A stretch of DNA of 64,000 nucleotides, from positions 50,001 through 114,000 of the forward strand of contig NZ_NRRQ01000013.1 in assembly GCF_016583745.1 (NCBI RefSeq). The letters are read 5' to 3'. Below are positions 27,622 through 37,759 of the stretch, piece after piece. Within the stretch, counting starts at the first letter, position 1. Every line of letters begins with the position of its first letter. The notes beneath the pieces are model-generated. The model made no database searches. It had not been told where the DNA came from and was given only the letters and a program-made list of their open reading frames with translations. Source of the stretch: Chromatium okenii (GTDB lineage Bacteria; Pseudomonadota; Gammaproteobacteria; Chromatiales; Chromatiaceae). The position numbers were made by a program, and so were the translations under genes.

Positions 27622-27879
27622 TTAATTCAAGCCACACATGCCGCCCGCACAACAGGAGCCGCTGGCGCAACTCGGCGCAGTCCCACTTCCCAAACGATGG
27701 CTGGAGATCACGTTACCACCAGTTGCCAGTCGTTGCACCGGCGTATCGGCAGGAGTGTCGCCCAGTTCTAAACCTGCGCAGGCGCACAATTCGCCCCAGT
27801 TAGTGAGCGTGTCGCTCATTCGATGTGAGACTTCAATCACACGTTTATTATTTTCGCAGCGGTAATCATAGGTTGGCAT
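27622..27879 (-). CDS. FmdB-like zinc-ribbon protein
   Basis: An 85-residue protein starting MPTYDYRCENNKRVIEV, the FmdB/CxxC family opening. The second cysteine of the usual CxxC knuckle is replaced (CENNK). The C-terminus is cysteine-rich (CASGSCCAGGMCGLN) and may bind metal instead. A good ribosome site (GGAG) precedes the ATG. Function unknown. Confidence 0.7.
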   Translation of the reverse strand: MPTYDYRCENNKRVIEVSHRMSDTLTNWGELCACAGLELGDTPADTPVQRLATGGNVISSHRLGSGTAPSCASGSCCAGGMCGLN

Positions 27880-28060
27880 TTACTTCTCCACGACAGTATT
27901 GAGGAATGAGACGATCATTATAAACGAGCAGATGCTGTTCGCAAAGTGAACTACTGCACACAATGGGGTGTATTCTTAAAAATACACATTTCATTGCCAT
28001 TATTGTTGCACGACAGCACTCATGTTTGCTGTCATTTGATACAGGATACCGTCACTGCGC

Positions 28061-29074
28061 ATGAATCATCGGGCTGTAGTTGAATCATCACCACTTAACG
28101 GTTTAAGTGACCGTTTTGGACGGCGCATTACTTATGTGCGTTTATCAATCACTGATCGCTGTGATTTGCGCTGTGTGTATTGTATGTCGGAAGGAATGCG
28201 CTTTTTACCACGCAATCAGTTATTAACTTTAGAAGAATTAGCGCGTGTGGGGCGCTGTTTCAATGCGCTGGGAGTGACGCGCCTGCGCCTCACCGGTGGC
28301 GAGCCGTTGGTACGGCGCAACGCGCTGTGGTTATTTGAACAACTCGGCGCGTTGCCAACGTTGCAAGAATTGACGCTCACCACCAACGGCACGCAACTTG
28401 CCCGCGCTGCCGCCGCTCTCAAAGCTGCGGGCGTGGCGCGAGTCAACATCAGTTTGGATTCGCTGCGCCCCGAGCGGTTCCGTGCCATCACTCGCGGCGG
28501 CGTGTTGCAAAAAACCCTCGCCGGCATCGCGGCGGCGTGCGCCGTTGGGTTTGAGCGCGTCAAGCTCAACAGCGTCATCAGCGCCAGCCGCAATCAAGAT
28601 GAAGTGCTTGATTTAGCACGGTTTGCCATCGCGCACGGCATCGACATCAGCTTTATTGAGGAAATGCCGCTCGGTGATAGCGCCCGCCGCGCTGAGGTGT
28701 ATTCCAGCACGCAGATTCGCCGCACCTTGGAGCAAGCGTTGGCATTGTTGCCAACCGACGAACGCACTGGCGGCCCGGCGACCTACTTTCGCGTGGCGGG
28801 CACCGCGAGCCGCATTGGCTTGATTGCGCCGCACAGCCACAACTTTTGCGCCGACTGTAATCGGGTGCGCGTGACCGCAGCGGGTCAATTACTGTTGTGT
28901 CTTGGACACACGGTGGCAGTCGATTTACGGCGCGTGTTGCGGGCGCATCCAGGCGATGACGAGCGCGTCAAACAAGCGTTAGTGGCAGCAATGGCGTTAA
29001 AACCGTGGGGACATCAGTTCGGGCACACGGACGCAGTGGCGGTCACGCGACACATGAATATGACCGGCGGCTAA
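28061..29074 (+). CDS. moaA: GTP 3',8-cyclase MoaA
   Basis: A 337-residue radical-SAM enzyme that converts GTP to 3',8-cyclo-GTP, the first step of molybdenum cofactor synthesis. The N-terminal cluster motif is CDLRCVYC. The C-terminal cluster ligands lie in NFCADCNRVRVTAAGQLLLCLG. The conserved C-terminal Gly-Gly, needed for substrate-derived radical chemistry, is present (NMTGG). Other moa genes are not nearby. The 181-base upstream region holds small hairpins but no Moco riboswitch that I can recognise. It converges with cobT with a four-base overlap. Confidence 0.94.
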   Translation: MNHRAVVESSPLNGLSDRFGRRITYVRLSITDRCDLRCVYCMSEGMRFLPRNQLLTLEELARVGRCFNALGVTRLRLTGGEPLVRRNALWLFEQLGALPTLQELTLTTNGTQLARAAAALKAAGVARVNISLDSLRPERFRAITRGGVLQKTLAGIAAACAVGFERVKLNSVISASRNQDEVLDLARFAIAHGIDISFIEEMPLGDSARRAEVYSSTQIRRTLEQALALLPTDERTGGPATYFRVAGTASRIGLIAPHSHNFCADCNRVRVTAAGQLLLCLGHTVAVDLRRVLRAHPGDDERVKQALVAAMALKPWGHQFGHTDAVAVTRHMNMTGG

Positions 29075-30126
29075 CTTTGGCTCACGCCCGCTTCCGCAAA
29101 GGTTGCCGTGTGCTGGTGCAAAGCACATGCCAGCCGCAGCAACGGCACCACCGCCAGCGCCCCAGTCGCCTCGCCCAGCCGCAGCCCAAAATCTAAATAC
29201 GGTTGCGCTGCGAGCGCCGCCATCATCCGCCGATGTCCCGGTTCAGCGGATGCCGTCGCAAACAGCATCCACTCTCGCGCTGCCGGTTGCAGCCGCACGG
29301 TCGCAATCGCAGCACTACTCATAATGAAGCCATCCACCACAATCGGCAGCCCGCGCTGCGCTGCCGTGAGAAATGCGCCGACGGTGGCGACGATGTCAAA
29401 ACCCGCCAAACGTCGCATCAATTCCAACGGCGTCGCGTCTGGCGTGAGGTGCAGCGCCAGCGCCGCGCTCACCGTGCGGGTTTTGCGAGCGATTCCTGAC
29501 GCATCCAAACCGGTGCCCGGCCCGACCAGCGCCGCCGGTTCTTCGCCTAATAACGCACACGCCAGCGCCGTCGCCGAGGTCGTGTTGCCGATGCCCATTT
29601 CGCCGCAAATCAACAGCTTGGCTCCGGCAGCCAGCGCCCGTTCTACCCCATCACGTCCGATATTTAAGCCATCAATGAGCTGGCGCTCCGTCATCGCCGC
29701 TTCCCGCGCAATGTTGCCGGTGCCAGCGCCGAGCCGCTCGCTGCGCACTCCGGCAATCTCACCCGGATCAGTGGCGGTGCCGAGATTCACAATCTCCAAA
29801 CGCACACCGAGCGCCTGCGCCATCACCGACACGGGTGCGCCGCCGGTGGCCATATTGCGCAGCATTTGAATCGTCACGACCTGCGGAAAAGCGGAAATGC
29901 CTTCGGCGACTGCGCCGTGATCGGACAAAAATTGCAGCACCTGCACCGGATCGGGCGACGGCGTCGCGGTGTTTTGCATTCCGGCGAGCGCGATTGCCAT
30001 TTCTTCCAAACGCCCCAGCGAGCCATACGGTTTAGTTAATTGATCTTGGCGCTGGCGGGCGGCATCCGCTGCGGCGTGATTGATTGGATGGCATGGTTCA
30101 TTCAGCCAAGCAAGTTCAATTGTCAT
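29071..30126 (-). CDS. cobT: Nicotinate-nucleotide--dimethylbenzimidazole phosphoribosyltransferase
   Basis: A 351-residue CobT/CobU-type transferase that makes alpha-ribazole phosphate, the lower ligand precursor of cobalamin. Family landmarks are LTKPYGSLGRLEEMA, VLQFLSDHGAVAEGISAFP, LLICGEMGIGNTTSATA, and the catalytic-Glu region near the C-terminus (LRLGEATGALAVVPLL). It lies 93 bases downstream of btuB on the same strand, separated only by a palindromic repeat, so the btuB riboswitch may control both. Confidence 0.93.
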   Translation of the reverse strand: MTIELAWLNEPCHPINHAAADAARQRQDQLTKPYGSLGRLEEMAIALAGMQNTATPSPDPVQVLQFLSDHGAVAEGISAFPQVVTIQMLRNMATGGAPVSVMAQALGVRLEIVNLGTATDPGEIAGVRSERLGAGTGNIAREAAMTERQLIDGLNIGRDGVERALAAGAKLLICGEMGIGNTTSATALACALLGEEPAALVGPGTGLDASGIARKTRTVSAALALHLTPDATPLELMRRLAGFDIVATVGAFLTAAQRGLPIVVDGFIMSSAAIATVRLQPAAREWMLFATASAEPGHRRMMAALAAQPYLDFGLRLGEATGALAVVPLLRLACALHQHTATFAEAGVSQS

Positions 30127-30161
30127 GCGTTCATTCCTGCGCGAATGTTAATGAAATCTGC

Positions 30162-30200
30162 AAAAGCCCCTCTTTGAAAAAGGGGGGTTGGGGGGATTTG
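30162..30200. repeat. C-run/G-run palindromic repeat, copy 1
   Basis: A C-rich block, a short TTTGAAAAA centre and a G-rich block ending GGTTGGGGGGATTT. It lies between btuB and cobT. It belongs to the same family as the copies at 41.6, 50.6 and 51.6 kb and could form a hairpin in the btuB-cobT mRNA. Confidence 0.8.
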
Positions 30201-30219
30201 AGATAAGGCTTTTTCTTTA

Positions 30220-32079
30220 TTACGGCGTATAACGCAGCGTTAAATACGCTGCTCGCCCTAATTGATTAAACCAAGCTGACGTTTCATAGTCTTCATCAAA
30301 CGCATTTTCTAATCGCGCCTGCACCCGCCACGTCGAATTGAGCGCGTATTCAGTGCGGAAATCAACGAGCGCATAACCATCTAAGCGCGTTGTATTGGCG
30401 GGATCATCAAATCGCCGTCCCGCAAAAAATATCGTGCTGCCAACTGACCAACGCTCGAATTGGCGATCAATTGCCACTTGCGCCGTCTGCTCCGGTCGCC
30501 GCGCCAGCACGTTGCCGCGAGTGCTGCCGGGTGAACGATCTTCTGGATTCATCACGGTGACATTGGCGTTCACATCCCAAGCGAACAGCCGCGCCGTCGC
30601 CGTCGCCTCAACGCCCACAATGCGAGCGCGATTGATGTTGGCTGCCGTCCACGTTGCGGGATTAAATTGAATTAAATCATCAATTTCCGTTTGATACAGA
30701 TTCAGCCCCCAGCGCCCCGCCGCATCCAACGCCAGCGGCAATGCGCCACTCGCGCCCAGCTCCCAACTGCGCGACTGTTCGGGATCAAGCGCCGGATTGC
30801 CGTAATTCGGGTAATACAAGTTATTGAAACTTGGCGCTTTGAAGGCGGTGCCATGCGCCAGCGTGAGCTGCAAACCATTGTCAAACTGATAACCGAGCGC
30901 GGCAGAACCGGTGGCGTGAGTGCCGAATTGCTGATTGTCATCTTGGCGCAGTCCGAGCGTGACGCGAACCGCGCCGAATTGTCCCTGATATGCGCCAAAA
31001 CTGCCGACATTATCGCGGGATGTGACGCGGTAAGTGGTGGAGCTGGCGATGGCGTCGCTGAGAGCATCGACGCCCAAACTGATGTGCTGCGTTGGCGTTA
31101 GCGCGAAGTTGTTTTGCACCGAGCCAGTGGTGCGGGTGGTCTCAAAGGTGCTCACGCGCTGCGGGTCGATGCCGTCTAAATAGGCTCGCGCTAAATCCCA
31201 ACTCTGCCCACCAGCGAAAATGACCGTCCACGCCGTCAACGGTTTGAGCGTGGCGGACGCGCCCACGACCTGCTGATCGGCGCGTGCCGTGTCGCCGGCA
31301 AAGATGGAGCCGTCGTAATCGGCGCGATTTTCCGAGCGCAGCAGATGCGCGTCGAATTGCACGGCGTCGCTGAACGCATAACCACCGCGCAGACTCACGC
31401 CCAGATTGCGATAACGATCCCGATCCGGCTGGATCACGCCGCAGCCAGCAAACGGAGCGGGGCGACCGCTGCAGGCGTTGATGCCGTCGGTGCGATCCAG
31501 ATTGGTGCCGAGATTGAACCAGCCGTGCTCGCCACCACCGGAAAGTCCCGCCGTGACGCTGCTGGTATTCAAACTGCCGCCGGTGATGCTGAACTGCGGC
31601 GTCAACGCGCCACCACCTTTTGTGGTGAAAATTTGAATCACGCCGCCAATCGCTTCTGAGCCGTACAAACTCGAACGCGGGCCGCGTACCACTTCAATCC
31701 GTTCGACCTGCGCCAGCGGCAGATTTTCCAACGCGGTTAAACCAGCGGTCGCCGATCCCACCGGCACGCCGTCAATCAACACCAGCACGTGATCGGAATT
31801 GGTACCGCGCAGAAACAAGGTGGTTAAATGACCAGCGCCGCCGTTCTGCGACACGCTGATGCCCGGAATGCCGCGCAACACTTCCGGCACCGAACGTGCT
31901 TGCTGGCGCTCAATGTCGGCGCGTTCAATCACGGTGACGGCAGCGAGCGTGTGGCTGCTCGGTTCGGATGTGCGCGTGGCGGTCACGATGACGGGATCAA
32001 GCGTGGTCACTGCGGCAGCGTGGGCGAGGTGAGGCAACAGCGGCATGGTCAGAGCGACCAGCAGCGAGGGATAGTTCAT
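30220..32079 (-). CDS. btuB: TonB-dependent cobalamin receptor BtuB
   Basis: A 619-residue outer-membrane receptor with a signal peptide (to AHA). The TonB box region is LDPVIVTATRT, the plug domain (residues 45-150) has VLVLIDGVPV and ERIEVVRGPRSSLYGSEAIGGVI, and a 22-strand barrel ends in an aromatic-rich strand (AAYLTLRYTP). Assignment to BtuB rests on the cobalamin riboswitch upstream and cobT downstream, as well as on plug similarity. GGAG precedes the ATG. Confidence 0.92.
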   Translation of the reverse strand: MNYPSLLVALTMPLLPHLAHAAAVTTLDPVIVTATRTSEPSSHTLAAVTVIERADIERQQARSVPEVLRGIPGISVSQNGGAGHLTTLFLRGTNSDHVLVLIDGVPVGSATAGLTALENLPLAQVERIEVVRGPRSSLYGSEAIGGVIQIFTTKGGGALTPQFSITGGSLNTSSVTAGLSGGGEHGWFNLGTNLDRTDGINACSGRPAPFAGCGVIQPDRDRYRNLGVSLRGGYAFSDAVQFDAHLLRSENRADYDGSIFAGDTARADQQVVGASATLKPLTAWTVIFAGGQSWDLARAYLDGIDPQRVSTFETTRTTGSVQNNFALTPTQHISLGVDALSDAIASSTTYRVTSRDNVGSFGAYQGQFGAVRVTLGLRQDDNQQFGTHATGSAALGYQFDNGLQLTLAHGTAFKAPSFNNLYYPNYGNPALDPEQSRSWELGASGALPLALDAAGRWGLNLYQTEIDDLIQFNPATWTAANINRARIVGVEATATARLFAWDVNANVTVMNPEDRSPGSTRGNVLARRPEQTAQVAIDRQFERWSVGSTIFFAGRRFDDPANTTRLDGYALVDFRTEYALNSTWRVQARLENAFDEDYETSAWFNQLGRAAYLTLRYTP

Positions 32080-32220
32080 TTGCTAACTCCAAAGCAGACC
32101 CGGCGCACCCGCGCAGGTCTGGCGATTGAAATGGAGTTGGCGGGCGCACGAGCGCAGCAACCGCACCCGGTCAGTCGCCCCACGCAACTCCGGTGAGAGC
32201 GCCAACCACGCGCTCGGCTT

Positions 32221-32406
32221 GATCTTTTGGCCGGTCTCCGGGCTGACGAGTGGAGCTGTTGCCAATTCCGACCGCGCCGCCTTCCCATGAATATTCACAG
32301 TGGCATTTGGCGCGGTTTCACTCGTTTACCGTTGCGGGGGCAGCGTCGGCATTGCACCGACTTCCCGTTTCACTCCGCGAGCGAACCCGCCGAGCACCGA
32401 AAGATC
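32221..32406 (-). promoter_or_regulatory. Cobalamin riboswitch controlling btuB
   Basis: On the minus strand the aptamer is complete. P1 pairs GATCTTT (32406-32400) with AAAGATC (32227-32221). Inside are AAACGGGAAGTCGGTGC, CCCCCGCAACGGTAA, ATGCCACTG, ATGGGAAGGC, and the B12 box CAGCCCGGAGACCGGCC just before the 3' P1 strand. Between aptamer and btuB start (32080-32220), a CAGACC/GGTCTG hairpin next to the GGAG ribosome site is a candidate expression platform. Binding of cobalamin should shut off btuB translation. Confidence 0.93.
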
Positions 32407-32569
32407 ACGCGCACTATTCTAGGACGATTCAACCGTTGTGACTCGCTGCACCAATCGGCGCTTAAAATTCTCGGAATGATGCGGTTATGGCTGAAAACGC
32501 CAGACAACTGATGACTCAATGACCAACCGCATATTTTTTAATTAAAATCATTGGGATAAGGCTATCGCC

Positions 32570-35476
32570 ATGCGCACCAATTTGCCCGTCACCGCCAATG
32601 AACATCTGATGTATGACGATCAATTGATCGTTTCCAGCACTGATCTCAAAGGCATCATCACTTCTTTTAATCGGGATTTCGTCGAAATCAGCGGCTTCAC
32701 GAGCGAGGAATTGCTGGGCGCACCACACAATTTAATTCGCCATCCCGACATGCCAGCGGCCGCCTTTGCTGACCTGTGGCGCACGGTAAAAGCCGGCAAA
32801 CCCTGGACGGGAATTGTGAAAAATCGCTGTAAAAACGGCGATTTTTATTGGGTAGAAGCGAACATCTCGCCGCTGCGCAAAGATGGTCAGATCACCGGCT
32901 ACATCTCGGTGCGACGCAAACCGTCACGGGAACAAATTGCTGCCGCTGAGGTGATTTATGCGCGGCTGCGGGCGGGGAAATCGGCGCAATCGCTGGCGAC
33001 ATGTCTGCTGGCGCGATTCAACAACACCTACATCACGCACGCCCTGCCCGGCGGTTTGATGGTGATTACCGTGCTGTTTCTGGTGGCTTTGGCGGTGTCG
33101 CTGCTCGGTTTACAGCAAGCCAATCAACACATGACCAAGATGACGGAAGAGACGCAGGTTTTAGAACGCGCTTATCACGACATGCTGGGCGATGGCTTAC
33201 AAATGGCAGCCGCCATCCGCTACATCTTGCTTGATCCCACCGATCAACAAGCCAATCGCAATCTCACCCAAGCGCAACAAACCTTCACCGCCACGCTGGA
33301 ACAGGTGCAGCGTTTGGTCGCACATGATCCGGTGGCGCTGGCTGAGTTAGAACACATTCGTCACGCCCGCAGTCTTCACGCCGATATTCAAACGCAGGTC
33401 GTCGAACGCGCAGTGCGCGGCGATCAAAGTGGTGCTTTGGCGCTGTATCGCAGCGAAGACAACCGCATCTGGCGGGCATACAAAGTCCGCATTCTTGATG
33501 CCGTGCAGGGAGTGAAAGCGCAGGCACAAGTGGAACGCGAGTCCTTTTTGCTCGCCAGTCGCGCCGCGAAACAGCAAGCCATTATCGCCTCGGCACTGGC
33601 GCTTCTCAGCGCCCTGCTGCTCGGCATCTGGCTGGTGCGCAAAATCACCCTTCCGCTGCGCGTCACGCACGGTCATTTAGAAAGCATTTCCAATGGCGAC
33701 TACAGCGCCCGGATTGAGGCAATTCATCACGACGAATTGGGCGAAATTCTGCTGGCGGTCAAATCGGTGCAAGCGCGGCTGGATTACGACATTCAGGAAA
33801 CGCGGCGGATTTCACGGGAAAATCTGCGCATCCGCTCCGGTCTCGACAGCGTGACCTTGCCGGTGACGGTCTCTGATGATCGCAATCTGTTGCTGTATAT
33901 GAATCAAGCTGCCTGCGAGCTGTGGGAACGGATGGCCCCTCAGATCGCCGTCAATCACCCCGATTTTAGCGTTGACCGCATGATTGGCACCGCTATCAAC
34001 ACCTATTTTGAAGATGACGCCGCCCGCGAGCTGTTCCGCGTCAAGCTGTCTGCCTCCAGCCAGCTCGACATGGAACTGGGCGGGCGCAGTCTGCGCTTGA
34101 TCGCCAATCCGGTGCGCGACGGTTCGGGGGCGTATTGCGGACGGGCGACGCAGTGGACTGATCGCACGGTGGAGCGCATCGCGGAACAGGAAATCGCCGC
34201 CATCATCACTGCCGCTGCCAACGGTGATTTCACCCAGCGGGTGCAGATTGCGGATAAAGAAGGGTTTTTTCTGCAATTGGCGCAAGGCTTCAATCAGCTC
34301 ATGGACATCGTCGCCAGCGGCTTGACTGGTTTGGCAGCCATTCTTCATGCCATCGCGCAGGGTGATTTAACCAAAACTATCGACGCCGACTACACCGGCA
34401 CCTTTGGTCAACTGAAAACCGACACCAATCGCACCGTTGCCCAGCTCCGCGAGATCATCGGCAACATTCTTGATGCTTCGGCGTCCATCGGCAGTGCTGC
34501 CAGCGAAATCGCGGCTGGCAACGCGGATTTATCAAATCGCACCGAAGAACAGGCGACGAGTTTGGAAGAAACCGCTAGTTCGATGGAGCAAATCAACGCG
34601 ACCGTTAAGCTCAACGCGCAAAATGCGGAGCAAGCCAATCAGTTGGCGCAGGATGCCAACGCGCTGGCGACACGCGGCGGGACGTTGGTGCAGCAGGTGG
34701 TTGGTACGATGGGCAGCATTCAGCAGTCCAGCAATAAGATCGCTGACATCATCGGCGTGATTGATGGCATTGCGTTTCAAACCAACATCTTGGCGCTCAA
34801 TGCGGCGGTCGAAGCGGCACGCGCCGGTGAGCAGGGACGCGGTTTTGCGGTGGTTGCCGCTGAGGTGCGCAATCTTGCCCAGCGCAGTGCGCAGGCTGCT
34901 AAAGAAATCAAGCACTTGATTAGCGATTCGGGGCGACAAGTGGGCAGCGGGGCGCAGTTGGCGGGACAAGCTGGCGCGACGATGGCGGAGGTGGTTACGA
35001 GTTTTCAGCAGGTGGCGCTGTTGATTGGCGAAATTACCCGCGCTTCCAATGAGCAAAGTATTGGCATTGAACAGGTCACGCACGCGGTCGCCAATATGGA
35101 CGAGGTGACGCAGCAAAATGCGGCGCTGGTGGAACAGGCCGCTGCCGCTGCCGAAAGTTTGGAGGATCAAACGCGCTTGCTCGCGCAGGCGGTTGCGACT
35201 TTCAAACTCAAAGCGCCAGCGCAGCGGTCGTCTACTGGACAAATTTTGGAATCACACGCGGTTCACGAGGATTGCGAGCGTTTGGCGGGTTGTCCGTTTT
35301 TCAACGACAAAATGAGCGGCAGTGCGGCAACGGCGGCGATACTGAAGCAGAAATACTGTCATGGCGACAAAACCGCTTGTGCGCGTTATTCCGTGTTGAT
35401 GGCGCTGGGAAAGGACAAGGTGCCTGCTGATCTGTATCCGCATCAAACCGAACGTCTTCACGCTTTGCTTGGCTGA
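32570..35476 (+). CDS. Methyl-accepting chemotaxis protein with two PAS domains
   Basis: A 968-residue chemoreceptor. An Aer-like PAS domain (residues 1-115; [31 protein letters not shown]) precedes a first membrane helix ([17 protein letters not shown]), a periplasmic four-helix-type region (180-340), a second helix ([19 protein letters not shown]), HAMP, a second PAS (about 430-540), another HAMP-like segment and the signalling domain. The hairpin tip is [34 protein letters not shown]. The tail after residue 900 carries four cysteines ([22 protein letters not shown]), a domain often found at the end of such receptors and possibly metal- or redox-sensing. The first PAS suggests sensing of redox or energy state. 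Confidence 0.92.
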   Translation: MRTNLPVTANEHLMYDDQLIVSSTDLKGIITSFNRDFVEISGFTSEELLGAPHNLIRHPDMPAAAFADLWRTVKAGKPWTGIVKNRCKNGDFYWVEANISPLRKDGQITGYISVRRKPSREQIAAAEVIYARLRAGKSAQSLATCLLARFNNTYITHALPGGLMVITVLFLVALAVSLLGLQQANQHMTKMTEETQVLERAYHDMLGDGLQMAAAIRYILLDPTDQQANRNLTQAQQTFTATLEQVQRLVAHDPVALAELEHIRHARSLHADIQTQVVERAVRGDQSGALALYRSEDNRIWRAYKVRILDAVQGVKAQAQVERESFLLASRAAKQQAIIASALALLSALLLGIWLVRKITLPLRVTHGHLESISNGDYSARIEAIHHDELGEILLAVKSVQARLDYDIQETRRISRENLRIRSGLDSVTLPVTVSDDRNLLLYMNQAACELWERMAPQIAVNHPDFSVDRMIGTAINTYFEDDAARELFRVKLSASSQLDMELGGRSLRLIANPVRDGSGAYCGRATQWTDRTVERIAEQEIAAIITAAANGDFTQRVQIADKEGFFLQLAQGFNQLMDIVASGLTGLAAILHAIAQGDLTKTIDADYTGTFGQLKTDTNRTVAQLREIIGNILDASASIGSAASEIAAGNADLSNRTEEQATSLEETASSMEQINATVKLNAQNAEQANQLAQDANALATRGGTLVQQVVGTMGSIQQSSNKIADIIGVIDGIAFQTNILALNAAVEAARAGEQGRGFAVVAAEVRNLAQRSAQAAKEIKHLISDSGRQVGSGAQLAGQAGATMAEVVTSFQQVALLIGEITRASNEQSIGIEQVTHAVANMDEVTQQNAALVEQAAAAAESLEDQTRLLAQAVATFKLKAPAQRSSTGQILESHAVHEDCERLAGCPFFNDKMSGSAATAAILKQKYCHGDKTACARYSVLMALGKDKVPADLYPHQTERLHALLG

Positions 35477-35520
35477 GTGGCGGAATGCCCGCGCTGGTGC
35501 AATGCAGCGCGGACGCAAGC

Positions 35521-36339
35521 TCAATTCCAGTTCACCAGTCCGGTGTACGCCGTCACCAGCACGAACACGCCAAAGCCGATGCGATACCACGCAAAGACGG
35601 TGAAGCTGTGGGTGGCGACGTAGCGCAGCAGAATTTTAACGGTGAGGCTGGCGGCGATGAAGGCGGCGATAAAACCAACGATGAAGACGGGCAGATCAGC
35701 AACGGTGAGTAAATTCCGCGCGTGATAGAGGTCATACACGGTCGCTGCCAGCATGGTGGGAATGGCGAGAAAAAAGGACAGTTCCGTCGCTGCCGAGCGT
35801 GATAAGCCAAAGACGACGCCGCCCATGATGGTTGCGCCGGCGCGTGACACGCCCGGCACCATCGCCAGCGTTTGCGCCAGCCCGACTTTCAAGGCTTCGC
35901 GCCAGCCGATGTCGGTGATGGTGTTGAAGCGCGGCTGGCGCGGCTGCCGTTCGATGTACAGAATCAATAAACCGCCGCCGATCAATGCCGCAGCGACGGT
36001 GAAGGGATTGAAAAGATAGGTTTTTATGGTGTGATGAAATAACACGCCGAGCACCAGCGCCGGCGCAAAGGCGATCAAAATGTTGCCGACAAACTGCCGT
36101 TCGGCGCCAGCGTGTCCCAGCCCGCTGACAACTTGCACCAGTCGCTGCCGATAAAACCAACAGACGGCGAGAATGGCGGCAAACTGAATCACGATTTTGA
36201 ACACCTTGCTGTGTTCATCGGTGTAGTCGAGCAGGCTGCCGACGATGATGAGATGTCCGGTGGAGGAAATCGGCAGGAATTCGGTCAGACCTTCGACCAC
36301 GCCGAGCAGTAACGCCTTCAAAAGCAAAATCATGTCCAT
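35521..36339 (-). CDS. uppP: Undecaprenyl-diphosphatase UppP (BacA)
   Basis: A 272-residue integral membrane phosphatase that recycles undecaprenyl diphosphate to the monophosphate carrier for wall and glycan synthesis. Motifs are [15 protein letters not shown] near the N-terminus (catalytic Glu-rich loop) and [15 protein letters not shown]. It has about eight membrane helices. It is divergent from carA. Confidence 0.95.
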   Translation of the reverse strand: MDMILLLKALLLGVVEGLTEFLPISSTGHLIIVGSLLDYTDEHSKVFKIVIQFAAILAVCWFYRQRLVQVVSGLGHAGAERQFVGNILIAFAPALVLGVLFHHTIKTYLFNPFTVAAALIGGGLLILYIERQPRQPRFNTITDIGWREALKVGLAQTLAMVPGVSRAGATIMGGVVFGLSRSAATELSFFLAIPTMLAATVYDLYHARNLLTVADLPVFIVGFIAAFIAASLTVKILLRYVATHSFTVFAWYRIGFGVFVLVTAYTGLVNWN

Positions 36340-36528
36340 AACATTTGTGAGTGATTTAACTGAGTGGGGTGAGCTGTTGATTTTACGGGCACATCCAACC
36401 TGCGTGGACAGTCTGGCGTCGCTTCTTTAGAATTCGTTGCGATATGCGCCTCAGTCAAAGGCGACCGCGATTTTTCATCCTCTTCATCGCGGCTTTTGCA
36501 CCCCCCGCTTGGATTCGGAGAAAACCCC

Positions 36529-37671
36529 TTGAGAAAACCCGCAGTTCTGGTTCTGGAAGACGGTTCAGTCTTTCGCGGAACGTCAATTGGTGCCAACGGC
36601 ATGAGCGTTGGCGAGGTGGTGTTTAACACTGCCATGTCGGGCTATCAGGAGATTCTGACTGATCCCTCCTATCTCCGGCAGCTCGTCACTCTGACTTATC
36701 CGCACATCGGCAACGTTGGCGTTAATCCCGACGATGAGGAGTCGGAGCGGGTGCAGGCTGCCGGTCTGATCATCCGCGATCTGCCGCTGCTGCCGAGCAA
36801 TTTTCGCTCCCGTGAGCGGCTCGATGCCTATCTCGAACGCCAAAATGTGGTGGGAATTGCGGACATCGACACCCGCCGCTTGACGCGGATTTTGCGCGAA
36901 AAAGGTGCGCAAAATGGCTGCATTTACGCCGGAGATGGCAGTGATGAAACGGCGGCGCTGACCGCAGCGCGGAGCTTTCCGGGCTTGGCGGGCATGGATT
37001 TGGCGCAGCACGCTTCGACCAAGGAAGCGTATGCGTGGACGCAGGGCGTGTGGTCACTGGATGCGGGTTTGCCGCCGCCGATTACGCCCACTGCCGGACG
37101 GCTGCCATATCACGTTGTGGCGTATGACTACGGCATTAAGCGCAACATTTTGCGGATGCTGGTGGCACGAGGCTGTCACGTCACGGTGGTTCCGGCGCAC
37201 ATGCCAGCGGCAACGGTGCTGGCGCTCAATCCCGACGGCGTTTTTTTATCCAACGGTCCCGGCGATCCTGCGCCGTGCGCTTACGCCATCAGCGCGATTC
37301 AGGAACTGCTGGAAACGGATACGCCGCTGTTTGGAATTTGCCTCGGTCATCAACTGCTCGGGCTGGCGTGTGGAGCGCAAACGCGCAAGATGAAATTCGG
37401 CCATCACGGCGCGAATCATCCGGTGCAGGATTTGCGCACGGGCGCGGTGATGATTAGCAGCCAAAATCATGGCTTTGCGGTGGATGAGGCGAGTTTGCCA
37501 GACACGCTGGAGGCGACGCATCGCTCACTGTTCGATGGCTCGTTGCAAGGCATTCAACATCGCAGCCGTCCGGCGTTGAGTTTTCAGGGGCATCCCGAAG
37601 CCAGCCCCGGTCCGCACGATGTCGCGCCAGTGTTTGACCATTTCATTGAATTGATGCGTGAGCGGCAATAA
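36529..37671 (+). CDS. carA: Carbamoyl-phosphate synthase small subunit
   Basis: A 380-residue glutaminase subunit supplying ammonia to CarB for carbamoyl phosphate (arginine and pyrimidine synthesis). The N-terminal domain begins [13 protein letters not shown]. The class I amidotransferase domain has the nucleophile in [13 protein letters not shown] and the His-Glu pair in [14 protein letters not shown] take the TTG at 36529 as the start because GGAG lies eight bases upstream and homology begins right after it; TTG starts are known for carA genes. Confidence 0.93.
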   Translation: MRKPAVLVLEDGSVFRGTSIGANGMSVGEVVFNTAMSGYQEILTDPSYLRQLVTLTYPHIGNVGVNPDDEESERVQAAGLIIRDLPLLPSNFRSRERLDAYLERQNVVGIADIDTRRLTRILREKGAQNGCIYAGDGSDETAALTAARSFPGLAGMDLAQHASTKEAYAWTQGVWSLDAGLPPPITPTAGRLPYHVVAYDYGIKRNILRMLVARGCHVTVVPAHMPAATVLALNPDGVFLSNGPGDPAPCAYAISAIQELLETDTPLFGICLGHQLLGLACGAQTRKMKFGHHGANHPVQDLRTGAVMISSQNHGFAVDEASLPDTLEATHRSLFDGSLQGIQHRSRPALSFQGHPEASPGPHDVAPVFDHFIELMRERQ

Positions 37672-37759
37672 AAAATGTAATTACATTATCGCTATTTAAA
37701 GTCGCGCAATTTTGACGCGACCGAATGAAATCATCACTGATCGAATCTACTGGAACCAC

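Noticed and set aside
27880-28060. A molybdenum cofactor riboswitch upstream of moaA
   Set aside because: Only small isolated hairpins are visible and the conserved Moco aptamer core could not be found.
29108-29869. A 253-codon open frame on the plus strand
   Set aside because: Antisense to cobT, Ala/Ser/Pro-rich and without ribosome site; a shadow.
34532-35242. A 236-codon open frame on the minus strand
   Set aside because: Shadow of the chemoreceptor signalling domain; no homology features.
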